Numbered from the stretch's first letter, positions 52,982 to 64,000 are shown. The stretch: 64,000 nt of DNA from Cellulosilyticum ruminicola JCM 14822 (GCF_001311925.1 NZ_BBCG01000002.1:103735-167734), one strand, 5' to 3'. Notes: generated by a model not told the origin, from the letters alone. Translations and numbers: made by a program.

Positions 52982-53983
52982 TTATTTCATTATATTAACA
53001 TTATCATATGCTGGTAACTTTTCAATTTTCAGTGTTTCACTAATTTCATTTAATTCATTAGTTGCAAATTGTGTACGTATTTGATTAAGTGCTTCTTCTT
53101 CTGCCACAGTATCATCTAAAAAGTTTCTTTCTACAATTCTTATAATTTCATAACCGTTGGCAGTCTCTATAACTTGAGGATACACTTCATTTACTGTACC
53201 TTTTTCAAATGCCACATTTTCTATTGCTTCATCTACTTGACCTCTAAGTATTGTATAACTTCCTTGATTATCACTTACTGCTTCATCTTCGGAATAACTT
53301 GTAATAAGATCTTTAAACGTACTCTCATCCCCTACAAGTGCTTTAGCTAATACTGTTTCAGACTCTCTTCTAGCAGATTCATTCTTATCACTCGGTAATA
53401 ATTCATCTTGTTCATTACGATTAGAAATAAGAATGTGTTCTATTGTCACCGTTTCTTTTTGAGCTTTAATCTCTTTAACAGCTTTATTAAGTTCATCTTC
53501 ATTTGGTATATAGTTTTCACCAAGTCTTCGAATCACTTCATCAAATACTGCACTATAACTTAAAAATTGCTCAAAGTCTTTTTGCCTAATCTTAAAGACT
53601 TTTACAAATGATTCATTATCTTTCATGTAGCCTTTTGCAGAATCTTTAATTTGTTTTTTATCAGCTTTTGTGAGTTTTACACCCAATTCATCTGCTTTTT
53701 GCTTAGCTACTACTGAAAGTTTTAACGAATTAAGTGCTTTGTCCTTTGCATATTCTTCAGGTGTTCTCCCTTCTACACTGTCCATTTCCCATATATTTGT
53801 TGTTACACTTTCAAAATATCTTTGTGTAATCCATAAACAAATTCTATATACAGGTTCAGAAATTTTTTCACCATTTATAATCGCTACAGTTTGTTCTGAC
53901 TTCATACAGCCCGTTACACCCATAGCTGTCATAACAATTATTAATATATAAGCTAATATTGTCTTTTTGCCCTTCACTTGCAT
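52982..53983 (-). CDS. PrsA/SurA-like peptidyl-prolyl isomerase lipoprotein
   Basis: This 333-residue exported foldase has a lipoprotein signal (KKTILAYILIIVMTAMG then VTGC, lipid Cys near residue 26). A SurA_N-like helical domain (residues 30-165) is followed by a parvulin-type PPIase domain (about 175-285) with EHILISNRNEQ, SYSEDEAVSDNQGSY, DEAIENVAFEKGTVNEVY and GYEIIRIVER. It would assist folding of secreted proteins outside the membrane. Its place between mfd and spoVT is common in Clostridia. Confidence 0.88.
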   Translation of the reverse strand: MQVKGKKTILAYILIIVMTAMGVTGCMKSEQTVAIINGEKISEPVYRICLWITQRYFESVTTNIWEMDSVEGRTPEEYAKDKALNSLKLSVVAKQKADELGVKLTKADKKQIKDSAKGYMKDNESFVKVFKIRQKDFEQFLSYSAVFDEVIRRLGENYIPNEDELNKAVKEIKAQKETVTIEHILISNRNEQDELLPSDKNESARRESETVLAKALVGDESTFKDLITSYSEDEAVSDNQGSYTILRGQVDEAIENVAFEKGTVNEVYPQVIETANGYEIIRIVERNFLDDTVAEEEALNQIRTQFATNELNEISETLKIEKLPAYDNVNIMK

Positions 53984-54066
53984 CTCTCTCCTTAAGCTTT
54001 TGTTATAGCTTTATATAAGTTGGTTATATAAATATATTATTTCTATTTACTTCTTATTATAGCTTA

Positions 54067-57000
54067 TTAATTGTCACTCTTCAATTTTTTAAACTCACGT
54101 AACACATTCTTAATATAAGCCAATAACTCTTTCTTAGGCACATCTTGTACAAGTATTTTAATCATAGCTTCTTTGCCTGAGACAAACTTCATGTTACCAC
54201 AATAAGCACCTACAATTTCAGGAATAAACTCTGTATTTAAACTCGTATTCTCTTTAAATTTAAAAGTAACAATTTTTTGATTTTCCGATACAAGTGTCAT
54301 ATATATATCATGAGCCATCGCTTTAATCATAGCAATGTCTAATAGATTATAAACTGATTGTGGAATATTTCCATAGCGGTCTTCTATTTCCTCTATAACA
54401 TCCATATATTCATTTTCCGTTTGGATAGAAGCAATTTTCTTATAAATATCAAGTTTTTGTACTTCATCTGGTATATAGCTATTTGGAATATAGGCATTAA
54501 TCTTAATCTCAATAGTTGTCTCAAACTCTTCTTCAGTAATTTCACCTTTTTCTTCATTTACAGCTTCACCAAGCATCTTACAATACAAGTCATATCCGAT
54601 GCTTTCCATATGTCCATGTTGCTGAGCACCTAAAAGGTTTCCTGCACCACGTATTTCAAGGTCACGCATAGCGATTTTAAATCCTGCGCCCAATTCTGTA
54701 AACTGCTTAATTGCTTGAAGTCTCTTTTCAGCAATTTCTTTAAGAACCTTGTTCTTTTGATACATTAAATATGCATATCCCATCTTATTAGATCGTCCTA
54801 CACGTCCGCGGAGCTGATAAAGCTGACTAAGTCCCATACGGTCTGCATCATTCATAATGATTGTATTCGCATTAGGAATATCTAGACCAGTTTCAATAAT
54901 TGTTGTACATACTAAAACATCAATTTCCTGTTCAATGAATGATACCATAATCTTCTCTAGCTCGCGTTCACTCATCTGACCATGTGCAAATGCTATTCTC
55001 GCATGAGGAATAAGTCTTTGGAGCTTCATAGCTTCTTCTTCAATATTTTTAACTTTATTATGAAGATAATAAACTTGACCACCTCGTCCAAGTTCCCTAT
55101 TAATTGCATCTTTAATAAAGTCCTCACTATATTCAATAACATAAGTTTGAACAGGTTTTCTTTCAAGAGGTGCTTCTTCCAAGACACTCATTTCTCGTAT
55201 ACCAATCAGACTCATATGAAGTGTCCTTGGAATAGGTGTAGCCGTTAAATTCATAACATCCACTTGTGTGCGCATTTGTTTAAGTCTTTCTTTATGCGTT
55301 ACACCGAAACGTTGTTCTTCATCAATGATTACAAGTCCTAAGTCCTTAAACTTAACATCTTTAGAAAGTAACCTATGGGTACCTACAACGATATCTACTC
55401 TTCCACTTGCAAGTCCTTCAATAGTTTGTTTAACCTGTTTAGCTGTACGAAATCTAGATAAAAGCTCTACATTAATAGGATAATCCGCCATACGCTCAGC
55501 AAAACGTTTATGATGCTGCTGAGCTAAAATGGTTGTCGGCACCAAATAGGCTACTTGTTTATTACTTTGCACCGCTTTGAAAGCAGCACGTATAGCAACT
55601 TCCGTTTTCCCATATCCAACATCTCCACAAATTAAACGGTCCATAATACGGTCACTTTCCATATCCTTTTTAACATCTTCAATAGCTTCTAATTGATCAT
55701 CTGTCTCTTCATATGGAAACATTTCTTCAAACTCTCTCTGCCACACATTATCCGGATCATATTTGAAGCCACGGCTATATTGTCTTTGACTATAAAGTTT
55801 AATGAGATCTTTGGCAATATCTTTAATAGCACTTTTAACTTTTGCTTTAGACTTTCGCCACTCAGAACCATCTAATTTACTAAGCTTAGGCGCTTTTCCC
55901 TCTGCTCCTACATACTTCTGCACCATATCCATTTGATTAATGTTCACATAGAGAATGTTATTATCCGCATATTCAATTTTTAAATTATCACGGCTAATTC
56001 CTTCAAAAACAATCTGTTCAATGCCCTTAAACACACCAATGCCATGCATTTCATGTACTACATAATCTCCAGGTATCAATTCTAAGAAACTTTGTATTTT
56101 AGCACCACTATATTTCTTTTTCAGTTTTTTAGGCTTCTTATCTTGTCCGAACAAATCCTTATCTGCTACAATATGCCAATTTAAATCTTTATAATAAAAT
56201 CCTTTTTCAAGGGCCCCTTTATAAAGAAGAATTTGTCCTGGTAATACTTGTTCCTCAGAATTTTCTGTTTGACTTACGCTAAGTCCACGTTCTTCTAACA
56301 CGTCGCTTAAGCGTTGCATCTTAGCACGCATACCGCATAAAATCATAACCCTTTCCCTATCATCTTTCCATTTCTTCAAATCTTCCTCTAGTATATCCAC
56401 GTTACGATAGACATTACTATGCTCATAAACATCTAAAGGCATATTAAAATCTACTGGAAAGTCTTTTTCACTTGCTTCAAACTTCAGTAAATATACCTTT
56501 TTTAGTTGTTCTAAACGCTTATCAATGGCTTTATATTCAAAAATAAGTTCTATTTGCCTTGGTAAAATATGTCCGTAATCTAAACGATCTTTCATACTCT
56601 CACGATATTCAAACAAAGTACGCTCACTTTTATCTTTTGCTTTAATAGGTTCATCAATGAAAACAAGTGTATTCTTTGGTAAATAATCTAGGATAGATAC
56701 CATTTCCAAATCGGTATAAGGAACATATACTTCTAAACCTTTAGGGCTAATATCATTTTCAATTTGCTCAATAGCTTCTTCAACTTGCTCCTTAATTTTA
56801 TCTACACTATCTTTCTTACCTTCTTCTCGAAGTTTTTTTACAACATTTTGAAGATCTTCTCTAATAGCTGGTACAGCATCTCTTAATAAAGACGTTGCAA
56901 AAACGATTTCTTGATTTGGTACAATTAAAAACTCTTCTACCTTTTCTATAGAACGTTGTGTCTGCACATTGAAGCTACGAATAGAATCTATCTCATCATC

Positions 57001-57605
57001 CATAACTCTATGCGATAAGGTTCATCCATAGTTGGTGGATAAATATCAATAATGCCACCTCTTACAGCAAATTGGCCGATACTTTCTACGCTGCCTACTC
57101 TTTCATACCCTATTTGTACTAAGTTGCTTTGAAGCGCTGCAACATTAATAACTTCCCCCACCCTTATACATTTACAATAAGACTGCCAGGTTGCTTTTGG
57201 AGAAAGTGGATTTAGTAATGATTGTACTGGAATAATTAAAGTAATATCTTCTTTATTATTAAGTGCTTCAATTACACGAATACGCGCAGATGTAATATCC
57301 ATACTATGCACATCTGCATTATAAAAAAGAATATCTCTTGAAGGATAAGTATATACTTTTTCTTCACCTTTAAGTGCTGCTAAATCTTCAAATATTCGTT
57401 TTGTACTTACCTCATCATAAGTAATAACTACAGTTGGAAGATTTGTAAATTCACTTAATCCATAAATAAAATGTCCTTTACATGCATCTACCATATTTGT
57501 AACTTTTACATTAGCCATCTTATTACTTTGAAGTAACTTCAACACTTCTTCCATACCCGAAAGTTCTTTTAAAGGCTCTACGAGCCCCTTGTATTTATAT
57601 GCCAC
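54067..57605 (-). pseudogene. mfd: Transcription-repair coupling factor Mfd, frameshifted
   Basis: Mfd removes stalled RNA polymerase and recruits the UvrABC repair system. The N-terminal UvrB-like part (from 57605, YPSRDILFYNADVHS, GIIDIYPPTMDEPYRIE) goes out of frame near 56995 and ends ELWMMR. The remainder begins MDDEIDSIRSF and has the RNA-polymerase-interaction domain (GDYVVHEMHGIGVFKGIEQI), Walker A CGDVGYGKTEVAIRAAF, DEEQRFGV, QLRGRVGRS and the C-terminal TRCF domain. One extra G at the GG of TATGG restores ELWDDEIDS. The gene is otherwise complete at about 1,180 residues, so a base-call error is quite possible. Confidence 0.9.
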
Positions 57606-57619
57606 AATTTATCACCAAC

Positions 57620-58183
57620 TTATTTTTTGTTATATACATTCATAGCCTTATTAATATCCGCTGTTACCATGCATTCTACAGCCTTTACAACATCATTAAG
57701 TTTAGGCCCTATAATTTTCATATCATCTTCTGAAAATCTCCCTAACACATAATTTGCAAGATCCCACCCTGGTGGTTTTTGTCCTACCCCTACTTTAATT
57801 CTAGGAAATTCTTGTGTATTCATATATGCAATGACACTCTTAATTCCATTATGTCCACCGGCACTACCATTAGCGCGAATTCGAATTTGTCCTACATCTA
57901 ATGAAATATCATCATAAATAACAATTACATCTTCATTGCTTAACTTTTGAAAATCCATACATGCACGAATAGCCTCACCACTTAAATTCATAAATGTTTG
58001 AGGCTTCATTAAAATAACACGTTCGCCACCTATTCTACCTTCTCCAATAAGGGCTTTATATTTATTTTTATTAACTTGTATATCATACGTTTCTGCAAGG
58101 CTATCTATAACCTCAAATCCAATATTGTGACGAGTTGCCACATACTGCATACCCGGATTACCAAGTCCTACTATTAACTTCAT
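57620..58183 (-). CDS. pth: Peptidyl-tRNA hydrolase
   Basis: This 187-residue enzyme frees tRNA from prematurely released peptidyl-tRNA. Motifs are MKLIVGLGNPGMQYVATRHN (catalytic His), MKPQTFMNLSGEA, IYDDISLDVGQIRIR (catalytic Asp), and GSAGGHNGIKSVI. The frame is open 16 residues earlier, but the ATG at 58183 has a GGAGG site and begins the family N-terminus. It starts 14 bases before mfd, with no fin (yabK) gene between as in Bacillus. Confidence 0.96.
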   Translation of the reverse strand: MKLIVGLGNPGMQYVATRHNIGFEVIDSLAETYDIQVNKNKYKALIGEGRIGGERVILMKPQTFMNLSGEAIRACMDFQKLSNEDVIVIYDDISLDVGQIRIRANGSAGGHNGIKSVIAYMNTQEFPRIKVGVGQKPPGWDLANYVLGRFSEDDMKIIGPKLNDVVKAVECMVTADINKAMNVYNKK

Positions 58184-58389
58184 ATGTTCCTCCAAATTTT
58201 TGTATTTGCAAATTTTCTTTCTCTTTATCATAACACGATTTTATGCTATTTACCAATTTATAGATTTACTTATAGCTATTTTAAAACTTTATATTTTCTA
58301 CTTTCAGTATGAGATATTCTTTCTCTGTCTATGCCTCGTAATTATTTCCTTCCACTAAAAGTCTTCCCACAATAAACCTCATTAAAACA

Positions 58390-58416
58390 AAAAAATCACC
58401 CCACACGGTGATTTTA
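58390..58416 (-). terminator. Terminator after prs
   Basis: AAAATCACC-CCACAC-GGTGATTTT with a following T-run (TTTTTGTTTT on the minus strand). Confidence 0.8.
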
Positions 58417-58423
58417 AACTCTA

Positions 58424-59380
58424 CTAATCAAATAATTTAGATACTGATAAATCTTCGTGAATACGTCTAATAGCATCAGCAAAGATAGGTGCTACTGAAA
58501 TCTCTTTGATCTTGCTAATTTTCTTTTCTTCTGGAATAGCGATTGTATTAAGAATTACAAGTTCTTCAATAGCTGAAGATTCGATTCTTTCCATCGCTGG
58601 ACCAGAGAGAACTCCATGTGTACAACAAGCATACACTGCTGTTGCTCCTCTTTCTTTAAGCGCATTTGCTGCATTACAAATTGTTCCTGCTGTGTCAATC
58701 ATATCATCTACTAAAATTACACGCTTACCAGAAACATCACCAATGATATTCATAATTTCAGATACATTAGCTTTTGGTCTTCTCTTATCAATAATAGCAA
58801 GAGGTATATCTAATTTAGTTGCAAAAGATCTAACTCTTCCTACACTACCGAGGTCTGGCGATACAGCTACAACATCATCTACGTGTTCACCTAATTTGTC
58901 TGCATAGTATTTTGTTAAAAGTGGCATTCCTACTAAGTGATCTACTGGGATGTTGAAGAATCCTTGAATTTGTGCACAGTGTAAGTCCATTGTAAGTACT
59001 CTATCTGCACCAGCAGTTTGAAGAATATCTGCTACTAATTTTGAGCTAATTGGATCTCTGGCTCTAGTTTTTCTATCTTGTCTTGCATAACCATAGTATG
59101 GGAGTACTGCTGTGATACGTCCTGCTGAAGCACGTTTCATAGCATCAATCATAATTAATAATTCCATAAGGTGTTCATTAGCTGGTGTTGATGTTGGTTG
59201 AATGATATAAACATCTGTACCACGTACCTTTTCATCAATTTTAACGCTAATTTCACCATCACTAAATTTCATAACTTCTGATTTACCAAGAGTAACATCT
59301 AATTTTTGAGCAATTTCTTGGGCAAGTACTGGATGCGCGTTGCAAGTAAACACTTTAATATCAGTGTAATTTCTAATCAT
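58424..59380 (-). CDS. prs: Ribose-phosphate pyrophosphokinase
   Basis: This 318-residue enzyme makes PRPP from ribose 5-phosphate and ATP for nucleotide, His and Trp synthesis. It shows SDGEISVKIDEKVRGTDVYI, the flexible loop region YGYARQDRKTRARDPI, MDLHCAQIQGFFN and the PRPP-binding VILVDDMIDTAGTI. Class I type. It lies between glmU and pth as in Bacillus (there with ctc between). Confidence 0.96.
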   Translation of the reverse strand: MIRNYTDIKVFTCNAHPVLAQEIAQKLDVTLGKSEVMKFSDGEISVKIDEKVRGTDVYIIQPTSTPANEHLMELLIMIDAMKRASAGRITAVLPYYGYARQDRKTRARDPISSKLVADILQTAGADRVLTMDLHCAQIQGFFNIPVDHLVGMPLLTKYYADKLGEHVDDVVAVSPDLGSVGRVRSFATKLDIPLAIIDKRRPKANVSEIMNIIGDVSGKRVILVDDMIDTAGTICNAANALKERGATAVYACCTHGVLSGPAMERIESSAIEELVILNTIAIPEEKKISKIKEISVAPIFADAIRRIHEDLSVSKLFD

Positions 59381-59495
59381 TTGAGTTAGTCCTCCTTCAA
59401 TATAACGACCATGTTTTCCACAAATATTATACCACGATTGTATACAAAATGCAAAGCGTACAATTTATTTTCGTAACAATATACCATGTTTTAAT

Positions 59496-60860
59496 CTATT
59501 TTTTGCATTTTTTTGTAACCCATTCTAGTTTATTTTCTTGTTTTGCACGTGCTATTGCTAAACTATTTTTAGGAACTGTGGCAGTTATTGTTGAACCTGC
59601 TGCAGTATAAGCATTGTCTTCTACTGTTACTGGCGATACGAGGTTTGTATTACATCCAATAAATGCATTATCTCCAATTGAAGTACGATATTTCTTTTGA
59701 CCATCATAATTTACAACTACAGTACCACATCCAAAGTTAACATTAGATCCTACATCTGCATCTCCAACATAAGTAAGATGAGAAATTTTTGTACCATCCC
59801 CAATATTAGCATTTTTGATTTCTACGAAATCTCCAACTTTAATATTTTTACCAATATGTGAATTTGGCCTAATATAAGCAAATGGCCCTACATGTGTGCC
59901 TTCATCTACGAAACTATCTAAAATCACACTAATTTCTACCTCTACATTATCTTTAAGTTCTGTATTTTTAAGTTTTGAATTATAACCAATACGGCATCCT
60001 TCACCAATAACTGTTTTGCCTTCTAACATGCAACCTGGTTCGATAATTGTATCTTTACCAATTACAACTTCTGGGCAAATATATGTGTTATTAGGGTCAA
60101 CAAGTGTTACCCCATTTGCCATATGTTTTGTATTAATACGTTGTTTCATTATTTCTGTTACTGCTGCAAGTTGGGTTCTAGAGTTTACACCTGTAATATC
60201 GTCTCTTTCTTCTGTTGCTACAGCATCTACAAGATAACCTTCATTGCGTAAAATCTCTATTGTATCTGTAAGGTAATATTCATTTTGTACATTATCATTT
60301 GTAATTTTTGATAAAGCTTCATTCAATAACTTACCGTTAAATACATACATTCCGCCATTGATTTCTTGAATTTGTTTTTCTTCTTCATTGGCATCTTTTT
60401 GTTCAACGATTTTTAATAAATGGCCATTTTCATCTCTTACAATACGCCCGTATCCTGTTGGATTGTCCATAATTGCTGATAATACTGTTAATGCATTGTT
60501 TTCACTTCTATGGAATGCTAACATTTTTTCTAAAGTTTCCCCTGTAATAAGTGGTGTATCCCCACATAAAACAAGGACTTCATCTGCATCTTCAATGAAT
60601 TCTTTAGCTTGCATCACCGCATGCCCTGTTCCTAATTGTTCTTTTTGAAGTACATATGTCATATCTTCACCAAGCTTAGCTTTAATATTTTCTGCTTTAT
60701 GCCCAATAATAATACATACTTCCTCCACACCTACATATTTTGCTGCTTCAATAGGATATTCTACAAGTGCTTTACCAAATACAGTATGAAGAACTTTAAG
60801 TTCATTTGATTTCATACGTGTCCCCTGACCAGCAGCAAGTATTAATGCTTTTGTTCTCAT
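59496..60860 (-). CDS. glmU: Bifunctional UDP-GlcNAc pyrophosphorylase / glucosamine-1-P acetyltransferase
   Basis: This 454-residue cytoplasmic enzyme makes UDP-N-acetylglucosamine for cell wall synthesis. The N-terminal uridyltransferase has LILAAGQGTRMKSNELKVLH, LVLCGDTPLI and EINGGMYVF. The C-terminal half is a left-handed beta helix of hexapeptide repeats (VIGKDTIIEPGCMLEGKTV onward), with the acetyltransferase active site near SHLTYVGDADVGSNVNFGCG. It sits between spoVG and prs, as in Bacillus. Confidence 0.97.
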   Translation of the reverse strand: MRTKALILAAGQGTRMKSNELKVLHTVFGKALVEYPIEAAKYVGVEEVCIIIGHKAENIKAKLGEDMTYVLQKEQLGTGHAVMQAKEFIEDADEVLVLCGDTPLITGETLEKMLAFHRSENNALTVLSAIMDNPTGYGRIVRDENGHLLKIVEQKDANEEEKQIQEINGGMYVFNGKLLNEALSKITNDNVQNEYYLTDTIEILRNEGYLVDAVATEERDDITGVNSRTQLAAVTEIMKQRINTKHMANGVTLVDPNNTYICPEVVIGKDTIIEPGCMLEGKTVIGEGCRIGYNSKLKNTELKDNVEVEISVILDSFVDEGTHVGPFAYIRPNSHIGKNIKVGDFVEIKNANIGDGTKISHLTYVGDADVGSNVNFGCGTVVVNYDGQKKYRTSIGDNAFIGCNTNLVSPVTVEDNAYTAAGSTITATVPKNSLAIARAKQENKLEWVTKKCKK

Positions 60861-60972
60861 TTTACTCTTCCTTTCACGTTTGTATTCCTTTTGTATTTTC
60901 TCACCTTATTATAATTTATGCAATACTTATATAATCATCCTCATACACTTATTTTTAATTATAATATTACAT

Positions 60973-61007
60973 AAAAAAGATGCTGTAAATGAGTACAACA
61001 TCTTTTG
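60973..61007 (-). terminator. Terminator after spoVG
   Basis: AAAAGATG, GTA ... TAC, CATCTTTT form a stem, with TTTTTTATG following on the minus strand. Confidence 0.75.
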
Positions 61008-61015
61008 CTTTTCAA

Positions 61016-61321
61016 TTATTCTTGAATATCTAAATCATTTTCATCTGCAATAGCAACCTCATCAGAAAGTAAAATCATTTCATATTTTTCAAGTACTTGA
61101 TTTTGAATACGATCTCTTGTTTCTGAATTAATAGGATGAGCTATGTCTCTAAATTCCCCATCAAGTGTTTTACGACTTGGCATAGCAATGAAACGTCCTT
61201 TATCTCCTTCAATAACTTTGATATCATGAACAACGAATTCATTATCAAATGTTACTGATACAACTGCTTTCATTTTTCCATCTTTATTAATTTTTCTTAC
61301 TCTGATATCTGTAATTTCCAT
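61016..61321 (-). CDS. spoVG: Regulatory protein SpoVG
   Basis: This 101-residue protein is a small nucleic-acid-binding regulator that affects sporulation and septation. It has the family features [57 protein letters not shown] and [11 protein letters not shown]. The ATG at 61321 lies eight bases after GGGAGG and matches the family start; the frame opens two codons earlier. It precedes glmU as in B. subtilis. Confidence 0.96.
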   Translation of the reverse strand: MEITDIRVRKINKDGKMKAVVSVTFDNEFVVHDIKVIEGDKGRFIAMPSRKTLDGEFRDIAHPINSETRDRIQNQVLEKYEMILLSDEVAIADENDLDIQE

Positions 61322-61509
61322 GAGCAAATCCTCCCTGTTTTTATCTAGCGCCTTTTGTCGGCTATCCTATTTATATATCTATTATTATTTGAATTATAAG
61401 TTATTTTCAATAAATAGTCAATATTTTTTTCTTTTGGTTCATAATTCCATAAGTCATTTATTTTATTTAACTATAAATAATTTTTTTTTTCGTCTTTTTT
61501 TTATGCATT

Positions 61510-62619
61510 TTATACAATATTTCTCTTTTCAAGCAAAATAATCTTATCTTTCGTACCGATTACTTTTTGACCATCTGACACAAATACTTGCTTATCTAAT
61601 ATTGCATTTTCAATAATACAGCCTTTACCAATTGTTGCACCTTCCATAATAATCGAGTTCTTTACAACAGAACCTTCACCAATGAATACTCTTCTAAAGA
61701 GCACAGAACTCTCAACTTTTCCATTAATAATATCTCCACCACTAATAATACTATTAGAAATGCTTGATTGTGCATTAAATTTAGCCGGTGGTTCATCTTT
61801 AGCTTTAGTTGAAATATATGGATATTCATTAAAAAATAATCCACGTACTTCTGGTGTTAAGAAATCCATATTGAGATGATAAAACTCTGGAATATCTCTA
61901 ATTCTTCTCCAATATCCTTCATAGCGATAACCATTAATTTTTAATTTTTTACGATAACGCATAACGATATCATTAACAATGCTATATCGTCCATCTGCTT
62001 CTAGTTCCTCGAGTAATCTAATAAGAAGCTCTCTACCGATTACATATTCACCTAGTGATACAGTTGTATATTGAGGATCTAATGGTTTTTCTTCAAACTC
62101 TATCATTCTGTCATTTTCATCTAATCCAATGACACCATAATCTTGCACTTCGTAAGTTTTCATATCCTTACATATAATAGTTATATCAGAACCTTTTTGT
62201 TCGTGATATTTAATTACCTTCTCATAATCAATTTTATATATCTCTTCGCCGGATGTGATGACGACATATGGTTCATTACTCTTTTTAAGGAACTCAATAT
62301 TTTGGAAGATACTATCAGCTGTCCCTCTAAAGCCAAAAGCGTCTTGACTAGACATATTAGGTGTAAATAGGAAAAGACCTGTCTTTTTTCTTCCGAAATC
62401 CCACCATTTAGATGATCCAATATGGTCAGCAAGTGATCTTGCACTATATTGGGAAATAACTGCTACTTTTTTAATACCTGAGTTACTTAAATTACTAAGC
62501 GCAAAGTCAATAGAACGGTATGACCCACCAATTGGCATAGCCGCTACATTTCTTTGTTTTGTAAGTACACCAAGTGTTGTTCTTTTTCCACCTGCTAATA
62601 CAATACCTATAGCTCTCAT
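61510..62619 (-). CDS. glgD: Glucose-1-phosphate adenylyltransferase, GlgD subunit
   Basis: This 369-residue protein is the GlgD-type partner of GlgC in Firmicutes. ADP-glucose pyrophosphorylase uses ATP and glucose 1-phosphate to make ADP-glucose for glycogen synthesis; GlgD is mainly regulatory. Seen are VLAGGKRTTLGVLTKQRN, VAAMPIGGSYRSIDFALSN, FEEKPLDPQYTTVSLG and a C-terminal beta helix. It lacks the complete catalytic set of GlgC. It follows glgC by 12 bases, so the two are cotranscribed. Confidence 0.94.
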   Translation of the reverse strand: MRAIGIVLAGGKRTTLGVLTKQRNVAAMPIGGSYRSIDFALSNLSNSGIKKVAVISQYSARSLADHIGSSKWWDFGRKKTGLFLFTPNMSSQDAFGFRGTADSIFQNIEFLKKSNEPYVVITSGEEIYKIDYEKVIKYHEQKGSDITIICKDMKTYEVQDYGVIGLDENDRMIEFEEKPLDPQYTTVSLGEYVIGRELLIRLLEELEADGRYSIVNDIVMRYRKKLKINGYRYEGYWRRIRDIPEFYHLNMDFLTPEVRGLFFNEYPYISTKAKDEPPAKFNAQSSISNSIISGGDIINGKVESSVLFRRVFIGEGSVVKNSIIMEGATIGKGCIIENAILDKQVFVSDGQKVIGTKDKIILLEKRNIV

Positions 62620-62631
62620 TTCATTCCCCCC

Positions 62632-63894
62632 TTACACAATTAATGAATGTCCACTTTCTAATACTCCATCTAAGTAATGTTCTTCAAGTGTATGTCCACC
62701 TACTTCACAGTTTTTGCCAATTATAATATTAGCAGGTACAACTGTATTATCGCCAATAACTGTAATACCACTTGAATAAATGCGTGCTTTAGTAATATGT
62801 GGCACATTTTCTCCTACACCAATCTCAGTGTTTTCACCAATCTCTGATTTCTCAGATACGATACATGTGTCAAGTTGTGCACCTTTTCGAATTACAGTTT
62901 CAGCCATAATAATTGAATTCTTTACAACTGCACCTTCTTCAATAATCACTCTTGGTCCTAATACTGAATTATGTACTTCCCCATAGACCTCACACCCCTC
63001 TGATATAAGGGATTGACTTACCTTGGCACCTTCACCAATGTACTGTGGTAATTGATGCTCAATGTTAGTATAAATTTTCCAAAACTCATCATATAAATTA
63101 AATACAGGTACTGTTTCTGTAAGCTCCATATTCGCTTTCCAGTAAGCTTCAATTGTTCCGATATCACGCCAGTAATCATTGAATTTATATGCATATACAT
63201 TCTTTTCACTGTTAATCATATCTGGAATAATATGTTTACCAAAATCGCTTGCTTCATGAATAGTATTATCTTTAATTAAAGCCTTTTTAAGTACATCCCA
63301 TGTGAAGATGTAAATACCCATAGATGCTAAATTACTCTTTGGCTTTGCTGGCTTTTCTTCAAACTCGACGATTCTTCCTTCTTCATTTGTGTTCATAATA
63401 CCAAACTGATTTGCAATATCCATTGGAACTTCAATAACTGCAATTGTAGCATCCGCATTATTTTTCTTATGTTCTTCAAGCATTGCGCTATAATCCATTT
63501 TATAAACATGGTCTCCTGAAAGAACCAAAATATATTCTGGGTTATATTCATCTATATATCGAATATTATGATATATAGCATTGGCTGTTCCTGAATACCA
63601 AGATCCTTCATTTCCTTTTACGAATGGTGGTAAAACTGTTACCCCACCATTTCTTCTATCTAAGTCCCAAGGTATACCAATACCTATATGCCTTGTAAGA
63701 AGAAGTGGTTCATACTGCGTAAGTACTCCAACTGTATCAATACCTGAATTAATACAGTTGCTTAGTGGAAAGTCTATAATTCTATATTTTCCACCGAACA
63801 TTACAGCAGGTTTAGCAATCTGCTTAGTTAGAATGCCTAACCTACTTCCTTGTCCACCTGCTAAAAGCATGGCAATCATCTCTTTTTTATTCAT
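62632..63894 (-). CDS. glgC: Glucose-1-phosphate adenylyltransferase, catalytic subunit GlgC
   Basis: This 420-residue subunit catalyses ADP-glucose formation, the committed step of glycogen synthesis. It has the pyrophosphorylase loop [66 protein letters not shown] and the glucose-1-P region [12 protein letters not shown], then a beta-helix domain. AGGAGGG precedes the ATG. Glucose 1-phosphate from the phosphorylases at 5-11 kb could be one of its sources. No glgA or glgB is in the window; they may lie upstream. Confidence 0.96.
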   Translation of the reverse strand: MNKKEMIAMLLAGGQGSRLGILTKQIAKPAVMFGGKYRIIDFPLSNCINSGIDTVGVLTQYEPLLLTRHIGIGIPWDLDRRNGGVTVLPPFVKGNEGSWYSGTANAIYHNIRYIDEYNPEYILVLSGDHVYKMDYSAMLEEHKKNNADATIAVIEVPMDIANQFGIMNTNEEGRIVEFEEKPAKPKSNLASMGIYIFTWDVLKKALIKDNTIHEASDFGKHIIPDMINSEKNVYAYKFNDYWRDIGTIEAYWKANMELTETVPVFNLYDEFWKIYTNIEHQLPQYIGEGAKVSQSLISEGCEVYGEVHNSVLGPRVIIEEGAVVKNSIIMAETVIRKGAQLDTCIVSEKSEIGENTEIGVGENVPHITKARIYSSGITVIGDNTVVPANIIIGKNCEVGGHTLEEHYLDGVLESGHSLIV

Positions 63895-64000
63895 GCAATC
63901 CCTCCTAACTATTCATAAGTGCAATTTTAGAATAAGTTTGAATTCATTTATGCATAAATATATTAACATTTTACCAAATTTTTTACAATATTCATTTTAT
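63895..64000 (-). promoter_or_regulatory. Upstream region of glgC
   Basis: This AT-rich leader carries the ribosome-binding site AGGAGGG before glgC. A TAAAAT box near 63969-63974 is a possible -10 element, but no good -35 is seen at the right spacing within the window. Confidence 0.35.

Overview
The window is an AT-rich stretch of a low-GC, anaerobic-looking, spore-forming Firmicute of the class Clostridia. The evidence is gene content and order: the sporulation genes spoVT, spoVG, yabP and yabQ, a T-box leader upstream of hisS-aspS, the tig-clpP-clpX-lonB-lon-ysxC order, and the glmU-prs-pth-mfd-prsA-spoVT-mazG-hup-rqcP-yabP-yabQ-divIC order close to that of Bacillus/Clostridium chromosomes. 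A beta-glucan phosphorylase locus suggests a plant-polysaccharide degrader, perhaps a Lachnospirales relative such as Cellulosilyticum; that genus-level guess is inference only. Most genes lie on the minus strand.

Layout. (1) About 1-11.4 kb: a sugar-uptake and phosphorolysis locus with two ABC permeases, a lipoprotein binding protein, a YesM/YesN-type two-component system, a GH94 disaccharide phosphorylase and a cellodextrin phosphorylase. Oligosaccharides brought in by ABC transport would be split with phosphate, saving ATP. (2) 11.3-13 kb: mostly non-coding, with strong hairpins and one small C_GCAxxG_C_C redox-type gene. (3) 13-17 kb: a hisS-aspS operon with a T-box leader whose proposed specifier is GAC (Asp); a roughly 245-bp near-perfect palindrome lies between the two genes. 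(4) 17-31 kb: mixed genes (cheV, deoC, a 5'-nucleotidase, an RlmL-type methyltransferase, phoPR, a radical SAM gene, DUF4364), an MCP remnant and an IS256-family remnant. (5) 31-40 kb: tRNAs and the proteostasis block engB, lon, lonB, clpX, clpP, tig. (6) 41-46 kb: a nine-tRNA cluster with an internal duplication, a phosphoesterase, rdgB, cheW and prfB with its programmed +1 frameshift. (7) 46-61 kb: initiator tRNA and the conserved division/sporulation/nucleotide block, interrupted by gapN, a crp-type regulator and a flavodoxin gene. (8) 61-64 kb: glgD and glgC for glycogen synthesis.

The most striking global feature is the number of single-base lesions, nearly all at homopolymers: yesM, yesN, a cytidylate kinase-like gene, a radical SAM gene, yabQ (three), mfd, a crp-family gene and one tRNA-Gly copy. 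They hit housekeeping genes as well as dispensable ones, so assembly or sequencing error is as likely as real decay. I saw no CRISPR array, prophage, rRNA gene or clear new multigene system. The best leads for new biology are the hisS-aspS palindromic element, a hairpin-rich non-coding segment upstream of cdp, and a leader hairpin shared by two tRNA operons.
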